In this document: positions 10,905 through 18,807 of the stretch, one piece after another | Layout: each line of letters starts with the position of its first letter | Position numbering within the stretch: position 1 is the first letter of the stretch | Notes under the pieces: model-generated | What the model was told of the DNA's origin: nothing | What the model saw: only the letters and a program-made list of their open reading frames with translations | Databases searched by the model: none | Made by a program: the position numbers and the translations under genes | NCBI RefSeq assembly: GCF_002127535.1 | Contig: NZ_MUBJ01000002.1 | Coordinates: forward strand, 282,781 to 346,780 | Length of the DNA: 64,000 bases | Direction: 5' to 3' | Source: Xenorhabdus vietnamensis | GTDB lineage: Bacteria > Pseudomonadota > Gammaproteobacteria > Enterobacterales > Enterobacteriaceae

Positions 10905-12176
10905 TTAAATGACTTCCAGCGATAACAACTCTTCAATTGTTTGGCGACGCCGAATCAAACGACTTTCTTCCCCAATAAACAAAACTTCAGGGATCAAAGG
11001 GCGACTATTATAATTCGAAGACATGGATGCACCATAAGCACCAGTATTGTGAAAAATCAGGTAGTCCCCGACTCGAACGCGAGGTAATAGACGCGGTACA
11101 ATATCTCCCCCTGCCAACTGAGTGAAAACATCACCGGATTCACATAACGGCCCTGCGACTATAGTTTCTAGTTTTTTACTATTTTCAATACATTCATTAC
11201 CATTTATTGGTAACACAGAAATATGGTGATAACTGCCGTACATCGTCGGACGCATTAAATCATTGAAACCAGCATCTACCAGCACGTAATGCCGACTGCC
11301 CATAGACTTGACCGCCCGTACTTCCGCCATCAAGATACCTGACTCAGCAACCAGAAAACGGCCGGGTTCAATTTCCAGCTCAACATGATGCCCCAAATGC
11401 TGTTCAATACGTTGGCGAGCCTCATGCCACAAACTGTAATAATGTTCAGTATCTACTGATTCTTCACCGATTTTATAGGGAATTGATAAGCCACCACCTG
11501 CTGAAATGGCCTGAATATCCTCTCCGCACAGAATAATCTGTTCCACCATGGCATTACATACATTGGAGAGATGTTGGTAATCTACACCTGAACCAATGTG
11601 CATATGCAGCCCCACTAATGTCAGACCATATTGATGAATTTTTTCAATTGCCAGAGGGAGCTCCTGAAACCAGATCCCATGTTTACTATTTTCGCCGCCA
11701 GTATTAGTTTTTTGGCTATGCCCATGCCCGAATCCGGGATTTATACGTAACCAAATCGGATGCCCAGACCGACGTTCACCAATTTGTTCCAGCATATCAA
11801 TAGAACCGGAATTGACCGGAATATCCAGCTCAATAACACGCGACAATGTCGCCTCATCAATCACATCCGCAGTGAATACAATTTCTGATTTATCGCACCC
11901 GGATTTAAAACCTGCATGAAGTGCCCGCTCGATTTCACCCAATGACACCGCATCAACTTTCACGCCCTGCTCTCTCATCAAGCGTAAAATATGGGTATTT
12001 GAACACGCTTTCTGGGCGAACCGAATCACATCAAACTGTTTTAATTTTTTGATTTGTTTGATGATGCTGTCACCATCATAAAGCCACAGTGGTGTTCCAT
12101 ATTGAATAGATAACCGAAGCAAATTTTCAGGGGTAAAATGTTCCCCCAAACCATGAGTAAAAGTCGATATAGTCAT
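10905..12176 (-). CDS. lysA: Diaminopimelate decarboxylase
   Basis: PLP enzyme of alanine-racemase fold type that decarboxylates meso-diaminopimelate to L-lysine, the last step of lysine synthesis. The 423 residues align throughout with E. coli LysA: the PLP lysine lies in FAQKACSN (K56), with the glycine loop SAGGGLSIPY, the EPGRFLVAESG segment and the C-terminal CESGDVF and GAYGASMSSNYNSRP. It is divergent from lysR, the classical arrangement in which LysR activates lysA. Confidence 0.97.
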   Translation of the reverse strand: MTISTFTHGLGEHFTPENLLRLSIQYGTPLWLYDGDSIIKQIKKLKQFDVIRFAQKACSNTHILRLMREQGVKVDAVSLGEIERALHAGFKSGCDKSEIVFTADVIDEATLSRVIELDIPVNSGSIDMLEQIGERRSGHPIWLRINPGFGHGHSQKTNTGGENSKHGIWFQELPLAIEKIHQYGLTLVGLHMHIGSGVDYQHLSNVCNAMVEQIILCGEDIQAISAGGGLSIPYKIGEESVDTEHYYSLWHEARQRIEQHLGHHVELEIEPGRFLVAESGILMAEVRAVKSMGSRHYVLVDAGFNDLMRPTMYGSYHHISVLPINGNECIENSKKLETIVAGPLCESGDVFTQLAGGDIVPRLLPRVRVGDYLIFHNTGAYGASMSSNYNSRPLIPEVLFIGEESRLIRRRQTIEELLSLEVI

Positions 12177-12331
12177 TGAAGCGTCTCATAAAATCAGCAG
12201 ATTCTTCATTATTGACAATAACAAAGCAGGAATAAAAATATCTATTTGGCTATAGTCTATTCGCTTGTGATATCGTTATGTCTATTTTTTCTTCGTTTGA
12301 AGAAGAGCTTAGTCATTAAAGAGACCAATAT

Positions 12332-13261
12332 ATGCATCCCTGCTCATGGCGACACATTGAAATCTTTCATGCTGTAATGACCACTAAAAACCTGACTGAT
12401 GCAGCATTATTACTGAAAACTTCCCAACCAACGGTTAGCCGTGAACTCGCACGCCTTGAACAATTACTAAAATTTAAATTGTTTGATCGAATCAAAGGAC
12501 GTCTGTTTCCCACTGCGCAAGGATTGCGATTATTTGAGGAAGTGCAACGCTCTTATTATGGACTGGAAAGAATAATCAACGCAGCTGACAGTATCCGACA
12601 ATTTGAACAGGCACAATTGTCCATTGCCTGTTTGCCAATGTTCTCCCAATCTTTAATACCAAAAGCCTGCCGTAGTTTTATCGAATACTATCCAGAAGCC
12701 AAACTGACTATTATTCCGCAAGAATCTCCTTTGTTGGAAGAGTGGCTTTCAGCACAGCGCCACGATATCGGCTTAACCGAACATTTACAGACCCCAGCAG
12801 GTACTGAACGAGAAACGTTGATCACCTTAAATGAAGTTTGCGTCTTACCTACCAATCACCCTCTCAGTCAAAAATCACAACTGACACCAGCAGATTTTCA
12901 CAATCAAAAATTTATCAGCCTATCGATCACAGATAGTTACAGACAGCTCATTGATACAATCTTTACTGAACATCAGGTTAATCGCAAAATGGTGATTGAA
13001 ACTCACAGCGCAGCCTCAATTTGCACCATGATTAACGAAGGAATCGGGGTTTCTATCGTAAACCCGCTAACTGCATTGGATTATTTGGATATTAATTCAG
13101 ATATTTGTATTCGGGCATTCAGCATCGATATTCCATTTACAGTAAGTTTAATCAAGCCCATACACCGACCCTCCTCAGAACCAGTTGAAGCTTTCATTAC
13201 TCATTTAAAACAGCAGGCTGCGCTATTACCCGAAAAATTGGCATCAGCGTTTCAATATTAG
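12332..13261 (+). CDS. lysR: LysR, transcriptional activator of lysA
   Basis: Founding member of the LysR regulator family. The 309 residues comprise an N-terminal winged helix (about 5-65: IEIFHAVMTTKNLTDAALLLKTSQPTVSRELARLE) and a substrate-binding-like effector domain. It is divergent from lysA across a 155-bp gap that should carry the shared control region. It activates lysA when lysine is short. It overlaps the convergent LysR-family gene by 4 bp at the stop codons. Confidence 0.92.
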   Translation: MHPCSWRHIEIFHAVMTTKNLTDAALLLKTSQPTVSRELARLEQLLKFKLFDRIKGRLFPTAQGLRLFEEVQRSYYGLERIINAADSIRQFEQAQLSIACLPMFSQSLIPKACRSFIEYYPEAKLTIIPQESPLLEEWLSAQRHDIGLTEHLQTPAGTERETLITLNEVCVLPTNHPLSQKSQLTPADFHNQKFISLSITDSYRQLIDTIFTEHQVNRKMVIETHSAASICTMINEGIGVSIVNPLTALDYLDINSDICIRAFSIDIPFTVSLIKPIHRPSSEPVEAFITHLKQQAALLPEKLASAFQY

Positions 13262-14181
13262 GGCTTAGACATTAATTGCTGCCAATAGGTCGATTCAGCA
13301 AACCAACCCGCCAAAAAATCTAAAAGTGCCCGTAAAGTAGATGGCATATTCTGGCGGCTAGCATAAATACCATAGATTCCCATAGCCTGAGGTTGATAAT
13401 CAGGTAACAACTCAACTAATTGTCCTGACATCAAATAAGAAGAAACAGAATAGTAAGGCTGCATTGCAACCCCCGCCCCCAGCAAAGCAGCTTCCATCAA
13501 TACGGTCGACTCATTGGCACTTAACGTACCGCTGACCGGGACTGAATAGTATTCATTCTGTTTTTCAAATACCCATAAACTTTTGCCAAAAAAGTTATAG
13601 GTCAGGCAGTTATGTGATGTTAAATCCGCAGGGTTTTGGGGAATAGATTTTCCCGCTAAATAAGACGGTGCAGCACAAACAATAGAATGGCAAGTCGATA
13701 ATGGACGAGCGATCAGATTTGGTTCCAGATTATTAGTAATACGGATCGCCAAATCAATGCGTTCTTCTACCAAATTGACAACTTTATTATTCATCTGCAA
13801 ATTGACAGCAATCTGTGGATACATCCGCATAAACTCAGGAATAGCAACCGCCAGCGCACTAATACCCAACGATTGGGAACAACTCACACGTAACAATCCT
13901 TTTAAGGTTTGCGCTTCCAAAGATTGCTGCACAGGCATCCCTTCTGCCAGTTCCATTAACTTAAGGCTGCGTTGATAAGTATTTTCACCCGCTGAAGTTA
14001 GGCCAATTTTACGTGTTGTACGATGCAATAAGCGAACTCCCGCCCACTTTTCCATCTCAGCCAAATATCTCGATACCATCGCCCGCGACATATCCAACCG
14101 ATCTGCTGCCGCGATTAGACTGCCCTGTTCAACAATCGTAACAAACACTTGTGCTGCTGTGATCCTATCCATTTCGGCCAA
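13258..14181 (-). CDS. LysR-family transcriptional regulator
   Basis: A 307-residue LysR-type regulator of the AaeR/DmlR-like subgroup. The N-terminal helix-turn-helix (about 6-65) reads ITAAQVFVTIVEQGSLIAAADRLDMSRAMVSRYLAEMEKWAGVRLLHRTTRKIGLT, followed by an effector domain. It is divergent from the exported MBL-fold gene at 14319 across a 137-bp gap, so that gene is its most likely target. The inducer is unknown. Confidence 0.85.
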   Translation of the reverse strand: MAEMDRITAAQVFVTIVEQGSLIAAADRLDMSRAMVSRYLAEMEKWAGVRLLHRTTRKIGLTSAGENTYQRSLKLMELAEGMPVQQSLEAQTLKGLLRVSCSQSLGISALAVAIPEFMRMYPQIAVNLQMNNKVVNLVEERIDLAIRITNNLEPNLIARPLSTCHSIVCAAPSYLAGKSIPQNPADLTSHNCLTYNFFGKSLWVFEKQNEYYSVPVSGTLSANESTVLMEAALLGAGVAMQPYYSVSSYLMSGQLVELLPDYQPQAMGIYGIYASRQNMPSTLRALLDFLAGWFAESTYWQQLMSKP

Positions 14182-14318
14182 CCTATCTATTTTCTTCGCC
14201 CTAATTAGTTCGATTTATGCAACAAATAATTGCTGATTTTGGGGTTTTTAAATCGAAATATGCAACTTATTATACATACCATTACAGCACACAAGCACGT
14301 TGATATAGGAATTCGATT

Positions 14319-15203
14319 ATGGCTCGCAAAACAACATTAAATATCGCTTTGGCGGCGACCCTTTCTTTGGGAATGGCATCACTGGCTCAAGCAGCTGATC
14401 TCAAATTAGATATTTATAACCCTGGTGAAAAAGGTATCTTCCCCGTTTCTTCTGAAATTATCAGTGGTGATCATGAAGTTGTTCTGATCGATTCTCAATT
14501 TAAGAAAAATGATGCACAAGAACTGGTAAAAATGATCCAGCAAACAGGTAAAAAACTGACAACGATCTACATCAGTCAATCCGATCCTGATTTTTACTTT
14601 GGCCTTGATGTGATCACCGAAGCTTTCCCCGACGCCAAAGTCATCGCATCACCAGAGACTATCAAAGCAATCAATGAAACCAAAGACGGTAAACTGGCTT
14701 ATTGGGGTGGCATTCTTGCAGATCAGGCACCAAAAAAGATCGTCGTGCCCGAGCCATTGAAAGGAAATTCCTTTACTGTTGATGGTGAAAAACTAATTGT
14801 TGAAGGTTTAAATGGCCCAGCCGCAGATCGCACTTTTGTCTGGATCCCTAAACTGAAAGCAGTTGTCGGTGGTGTCACTGTTTCTGACAATATCCATGTA
14901 TGGATTGCAGACACCCAGACCAAAGAATCACGTAAACACTGGGAACAAACATTGGATCGCATCAAAAGCCTGAAACCTGAAACAGTTGTTCCGGGCCACT
15001 ATTTGGGGAATGCATCAATGACGTTAGATTCCGTGACTTTTACACAAAATTATCTGACTACATTGGAAAAAGAATTACCGAAAGCAAAAGACTCCGATGC
15101 TTTGATTTCAGCCATGAAAAAACACTATCCAAACCTTGCTGACGAATCCAGCCTTGAGCTAAGTGCCAAAGTATTAAAAGGCGAAATGAAGTGGCCTCAA
15201 TAA
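14319..15203 (+). CDS. Exported MBL-fold protein with altered metal motif
   Basis: A 294-residue metallo-beta-lactamase-fold protein with a clear signal peptide (MARKTTLNIALAATLSLGMASLAQAA), so periplasmic or secreted. Relatives I recall carry HGDPDYYFG as the metal-binding loop. Here the equivalent is SQSDPDFYFG, with the histidine replaced by glutamine, while the later PGHY histidine remains. Catalytic ability is therefore doubtful or different. It has its own promoter region, divergent from a LysR-type regulator, and a hairpin at 15218-15240 after the stop. Substrate unknown. Confidence 0.75.
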   Translation: MARKTTLNIALAATLSLGMASLAQAADLKLDIYNPGEKGIFPVSSEIISGDHEVVLIDSQFKKNDAQELVKMIQQTGKKLTTIYISQSDPDFYFGLDVITEAFPDAKVIASPETIKAINETKDGKLAYWGGILADQAPKKIVVPEPLKGNSFTVDGEKLIVEGLNGPAADRTFVWIPKLKAVVGGVTVSDNIHVWIADTQTKESRKHWEQTLDRIKSLKPETVVPGHYLGNASMTLDSVTFTQNYLTTLEKELPKAKDSDALISAMKKHYPNLADESSLELSAKVLKGEMKWPQ

Positions 15204-15217
15204 GTTAAAAATATCAC

Positions 15218-15240
15218 GGGCGTTGCAGATAGTAACGCCC
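15218..15240 (+). terminator. Hairpin after the exported MBL-fold gene
   Basis: Inverted repeat GGGCGTT / AACGCCC with a 9-nt loop, 15 bp after the stop codon. No U-run follows, so it is a weak terminator or an RNA-stabilising hairpin. Confidence 0.4.
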
Positions 15241-15762
15241 ATATAAACCACACCAATTATATAGAAAAATAATTAGTATCCCTTCAGATATCAATAAGAT
15301 TAAAAAAGAATAATATTAACAATCATTTATATATAATTTATCATACTTAATTTTACTATTCTAAAAAATAGTAACAACACCATAATATATTTTACAATGA
15401 TTTGTTTTTATCATGAAAGTATCTTTTTAATAAATACAACAACCAGATATTGATATCATAATTATCAAATTTCAACTCTTTCCTTAATAAAACTTACCCT
15501 TTCAATTTTAAATACCTTAATACCCTGAAGTAAAAATAAAACCCCATATCAAATACTGATAATATTTGTATAAATACCTACTCTAATAATTTACATTTAA
15601 CCTCATTCAAAATTCAGTAAAACAATAAATTTTTCGATGTAAAAAACCTATAAAATAAACATAATGTTTCCTTAACTGATGTGATATTTAGCTTATTTTT
15701 AATATTTGAAATAATGAATAAACTGAGGTTGTGATCAATAGTCCATAACTTAACAAATCAGC
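15241..15762. other. Very AT-rich intergenic DNA
   Basis: About 520 bp of low-complexity, strongly AT-rich sequence with stop codons in all frames. I see no gene. It leads into the promoter of the tRNA-like RNA locus. Confidence 0.5.
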
Positions 15763-15790
15763 TTGAATAAAAATCCCTCTTTTCTTAAAT
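15763..15790 (+). promoter_or_regulatory. Candidate promoter of the tRNA-like RNA
   Basis: TTGAAT (15763-15768), a 16-nt spacer and TTAAAT (15785-15790) form a plausible sigma-70 promoter. The predicted start falls at about 15797-15799, directly before the tRNA-like 5' end. Both hexamers match four of six consensus positions. Confidence 0.45.
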
Positions 15791-15801
15791 TTGATGTCGG
15801 C

Positions 15802-16089
15802 GGAGAGAAAAGCCAGCAGCCTAAGTTAATTAGATGCTTCCAACATCTAAAATATGTAGGGCAAGTAGCTTAAAGCCAACTAGATGCTTTTAACATCTAG
15901 CGTATACAGAATAGCGACCTAAACCAACTAGATGCTTCCAACGTCTAGCGTATACAGGATAAGCAGCCTAAGCTAACTAGATGCTTCTAACATCTAGCAT
16001 ATGCAAAAGCGGCCTAAGCCAACTAGATGCTTTCAACATCTAGCATGTGCAGAATGTGTATATAGGTTCGCTCCCTGTTCTCTCCGCCA
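15802..16089 (+). ncRNA. Serine-tRNA-like RNA with five anticodon-arm-like hairpins
   Basis: The ends form the outer half of a tRNA. GGAGAGA (15802-15808) pairs perfectly with TCTCTCC (16079-16085), followed by discriminator G (16086) and encoded CCA (16087-16089). Directly inside is a T-arm: ATAGG (16062-16066), a 7-nt loop TTCGCTC and CCTGT (16074-16078). The acceptor stem, G73 and CCA are identical to E. coli tRNA-Ser(CGA) as I recall it. The D, anticodon and variable arms are replaced by about 250 nt holding five hairpins, each with a 7-bp stem and 7-nt loop, spaced 46-50 nt apart. The spacing is not a multiple of three and no ORF covers it. A promoter lies upstream, and CTTTTTATTT directly after CCA resembles a tRNA-type terminator. 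The T-loop lacks the conserved A58. Function unknown. Confidence 0.7.
15811..16052 (+). repeat. Five tandem hairpin units of 46-50 nt
   Basis: Hairpins lie at 15830-15850, 15880-15900, 15928-15948, 15977-15997 and 16023-16043. Each has the stem CTAGATG / CATCTAG (variants TTAGATG/CATCTAA and CTAGATG/CGTCTAG) and a loop of the form CTTnnAA or CTTTCAA. Before each hairpin is a conserved stretch of the type GCCTAAGCCAA. In some units it can form a mini-stem with compensating changes (GGC/GCC in unit 5, AGC/GCT in unit 4). After each is GCRTATRCA-like sequence. Loop positions equivalent to U33, A37 and A38 of an anticodon loop are constant. Confidence 0.85.
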
Positions 16090-16090
16090 C

Positions 16091-16100
16091 TTTTTATTTC
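16091..16100 (+). terminator. T-run after the encoded CCA
   Basis: TTTTTATTTC follows the acceptor-type stem by 2 nt, as at the end of many bacterial tRNA transcripts. It supports plus-strand transcription of the tRNA-like RNA. Confidence 0.5.
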
Positions 16101-16239
16101 CCACTGTTTACTCCCCATTATTTATAGTTAATATCAATATAATAAATGATAGAATACAGTTCAAAAATCTATAATTATACCTCATTAAAATAGTTATCCA
16201 CCCTTAATATCAACTTACTTATTTCACCATTAAATACTA

Positions 16240-17067
16240 TCAATCAAGCTCAATAGATTGCCCGGTAGACAGTTTTTTTGAGTTTGACAACCATAATCTT
16301 CCCCATGCCCCACTACAATGGCACGCATAAACATGCTGTATATTTTCTTTTTTGATGTAGTTCCTAATCGTCCATAATTTAAATGGCGAAGCATAACGTA
16401 AATGCAGACCACCAATAATTGCGTATACTTTTTTTATTCCAGTAATTCTTTTGGAATATTCGATGATATCGATTACACCTGGATGCCCACATCCAATGAA
16501 AATAATGAGACCTCTTGTTGCTCTATAAATTAAAACCCCTTCATCTTTGACAAAATCTGGTGAAAAATTTTCATCTTTATTTTTATTTCTTATGACACCA
16601 TATTGCTTATTTTTGTCTCTTTTTATCTCTCCTGAATATAAAAATTCATCATTAATATAAACTTCTTCCTTAGAAAAAAAAGTATCAAATATTTCGTACT
16701 TGACTTTTCTGGATAATTTCTTGAATGTCAATTCAATACTCTTCGTAATTATCCATCCATAATATCTTTCATTTTTAACCTCAGGATGACAAATCAATTT
16801 AGCATCAGTAGAGAAAAAAGGTAAACCACCACAATGATCAAAGTGCCCATGTGATATCACTACTGTTGAAACTGAAGATAAGTCTATATTTAATTTCTTA
16901 GAGTTATAAATAAAACTCTCATCCGGCCCTGTGTCAAAAATAATTTTCGTTTTTGGGGTCTCAATAAGTAAACTCAATCCAGATTTAGCTACCAGAACTC
17001 CTTTGTAAGGTGGAAAAACTTGATTTTCCAATAAGGCTGTTATCTTTAATGTCATGATAGAATTCAT
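16240..17067 (-). CDS. MBL-fold metal-dependent hydrolase (COG1237-like)
   Basis: A cytoplasmic metallo-beta-lactamase-fold protein of 275 residues. It has the intact metal motif HGHFDHCGG (about residues 74-82), plus IGCGHPG and the C-terminal YACHCSG. These match the family annotated as 7,8-dihydropterin-6-methyl-4-(beta-D-ribofuranosyl)aminobenzene-5'-phosphate synthase-like (COG1237); the true substrate here is unknown. Translation may begin at the second ATG (17055), which has AAGGG 12 nt upstream. Codon use is AT-rich like its surroundings, suggesting acquired DNA. It sits between the tRNA-like RNA and a prepilin-peptidase gene. Confidence 0.8.
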   Translation of the reverse strand: MNSIMTLKITALLENQVFPPYKGVLVAKSGLSLLIETPKTKIIFDTGPDESFIYNSKKLNIDLSSVSTVVISHGHFDHCGGLPFFSTDAKLICHPEVKNERYYGWIITKSIELTFKKLSRKVKYEIFDTFFSKEEVYINDEFLYSGEIKRDKNKQYGVIRNKNKDENFSPDFVKDEGVLIYRATRGLIIFIGCGHPGVIDIIEYSKRITGIKKVYAIIGGLHLRYASPFKLWTIRNYIKKENIQHVYACHCSGAWGRLWLSNSKKLSTGQSIELD

Positions 17068-17239
17068 CCCTTCTACTAAGGTAGTAAGAGAATGAACTTT
17101 TTACAAAAAATATGCAAGCCATCAACGATAAACAATAACGATGTTTCCATTCACCTCTCAAATTGTTGCATAGTTATCTATCTGGCCATAGATAACCTAT
17201 TAAATATAAAATTTACTCAGAAAAAAGCCCAATATCATG

Positions 17240-17692
17240 TTATAAAACACTATTGTCTAAAATACTATAGCCAAGAATACTGTATCCAAAAATACTACAA
17301 CCAACCAATACTATTGCGGAAAAACATAAATAAGGACCAAATGCAATAAATTCAGGGAAAGATTTTCTTTTTATTCCAATCATTATAAATCCAAATAGTC
17401 CGGATAATGAAGCCATCAACATCAATATTGGTATTATTTCCACACCCAACCATGCACCGATTGCTGCGGTTAATTTAAGATCACCATGACCTATTCCTTC
17501 TTTATTTAAAGCATATCGACATAACCAATATAAAAACCACAAAAAAAGATACCCTGATATGGCGCCGTATATGGAACTTTTTATCGAAACCAAATTACCA
17601 TCAACGTTAAACAAAATCCCAAGCCATAATAGAGGAAGCGTGATAACATCTGGCAAGCAATATGTTTTTATATCGATGACAGTCAATAACAA
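17240..17692 (-). CDS. A24-family prepilin peptidase, short form
   Basis: Aspartic prepilin-type peptidase catalytic core. The two aspartates lie in TVIDIKTYCLPD and GIGHGDLKL. At about 150 residues it lacks the N-terminal methylase domain of PilD/GspO. The first call is a TTG at 17692, but the frame stays open to about 17758 and encodes another hydrophobic stretch (INIHYIIIIFFCSVLLLL) that would complete the first helix. An AAGGA box sits near 17753 without a standard start codon. The C-terminus carries a near-repeat (FGYSI-LGYSI-LDNSV) encoded by imperfect 15-bp tandem repeats. No pilin genes are adjacent, so the substrate is unclear and it may be decaying. Confidence 0.7.
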   Translation of the reverse strand: MLLTVIDIKTYCLPDVITLPLLWLGILFNVDGNLVSIKSSIYGAISGYLFLWFLYWLCRYALNKEGIGHGDLKLTAAIGAWLGVEIIPILMLMASLSGLFGFIMIGIKRKSFPEFIAFGPYLCFSAIVLVGCSIFGYSILGYSILDNSVL

Positions 17693-18066
17693 TAAAACAC
17701 TACAGAAAAAAATAATTATTATATAATGTATGTTAATTAAGATAGAATCACATCCTTTTCATCATCTGTAAAAAATTAAAATCCCTTTATAAATAACATC
17801 CTTGTTATTGTCTTCTTTCCCTATTTCCTGACATCAATCAGGACAAGATGGATAATAATTTTTTATTCCGGCTATTGGCAATAAAATTTTAACTAAAAAA
17901 GCAATTACAGAATAAATATGCGAGCCAGCTCGCAAGGAGATGTCTTGTATTCTTTAAGCTAAGAGATAACTTGATCACGCAAACAACGCTCATTTATCAT
18001 GGCCATGAATTAACTTTGTAATGTGGCTGTTTGCGCCATGCCGGAAAAAAGAAGGAAAGAAGAAAT
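17693..18066. other. Intergenic gap before rsmE
   Basis: AT-rich DNA that should carry the rsmE promoter. The one structure I see is a perfect palindrome TGCGAGC-CA-GCTCGCA (17919-17934), which could be an operator or a small hairpin. No RNA gene or ORF recognised. Confidence 0.4.
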
Positions 18067-18798
18067 ATGCGAATTCCACGCATCTATCATCCTGAACTGC
18101 TCTCAACAGGAACTGAAATTTATTTGAGTGATGATGCAGCCAATCACGTTGGTCGCGTACTTAGAATGAATAACGGGCAAGCATTGCAACTCTTTGATGG
18201 CAGTAATCAGGTTTTTGATGCAGAACTCACTGAAACCAGTAAAAAAACGGTCAAAGTGTCTATCCTTAATGGCAAATTAGCTGATCATGAATCACCACTG
18301 AACCTGCATCTGGGGCAAGTTATGTCCCGTGGCGAAAAAATGGAATTTACTATCCAAAAATCTGTTGAACTAGGCGTCAATACAATTACTCCATTATTGT
18401 CTGAACGTTGTGGTGTAAAGCTGGATGCAGAAAGATTAGAAAAAAAATTACAACAATGGAAAAAAATTGCCATTTCTGCCTGTGAACAATGCGGACGTAA
18501 CCGAATTCCTGAGATTCGACCCGCTATGCCACTTGAAGCATGGTGCGCGGAAAATGATGGAAGTCTAAAATTGAATCTGCATCCCCGTGCCTGCCACAGT
18601 ATCAATACCCTCCCGCTTCCCGTGGAAAAAGTACGTCTGCTGATTGGACCTGAAGGAGGATTGTCTGCCGAAGAAATAGAAATGACCGCAAAATATCAAT
18701 TTACTGATATCCTGTTAGGGCCTCGTATCCTGAGGACAGAAACTACTGCACTCACCGCAATTACTGCATTACAAGTGCGTTTCGGTGATCTGGGTTAA
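18067..18798 (+). CDS. rsmE: 16S rRNA m3U1498 methyltransferase
   Basis: SPOUT-class methyltransferase that methylates N3 of U1498 in 16S rRNA of the 30S subunit. The start [12 protein letters not shown] is chosen because E. coli RsmE begins the same way and GAAGGAAAGAAG precedes it; this gives 243 residues, the family length. The C-terminal SPOUT knot motifs [14 protein letters not shown] and [15 protein letters not shown] are intact. It is followed 9 bp later by gshB, as in E. coli. Confidence 0.95.
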   Translation: MRIPRIYHPELLSTGTEIYLSDDAANHVGRVLRMNNGQALQLFDGSNQVFDAELTETSKKTVKVSILNGKLADHESPLNLHLGQVMSRGEKMEFTIQKSVELGVNTITPLLSERCGVKLDAERLEKKLQQWKKIAISACEQCGRNRIPEIRPAMPLEAWCAENDGSLKLNLHPRACHSINTLPLPVEKVRLLIGPEGGLSAEEIEMTAKYQFTDILLGPRILRTETTALTAITALQVRFGDLG

Positions 18799-18807
18799 GG
18801 AGAAAAA

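Noticed and set aside
15802..16089. Reading the hairpin array as a CRISPR array or CsrB-type sRNA
   Set aside because: Units are mainly conserved palindromes with short, similar spacers and no unique spacers. Only two of the five loops would show GGA, and only on the opposite strand, so Csr sequestration does not fit.
15802..16089. tmRNA (ssrA)
   Set aside because: There is no tag-coding frame ending in an Ala-Ala motif and no ssrA-type 5' domain. Only the acceptor and T-arm are tRNA-like, and the discriminator is G rather than the A of alanine tRNA-like ends.
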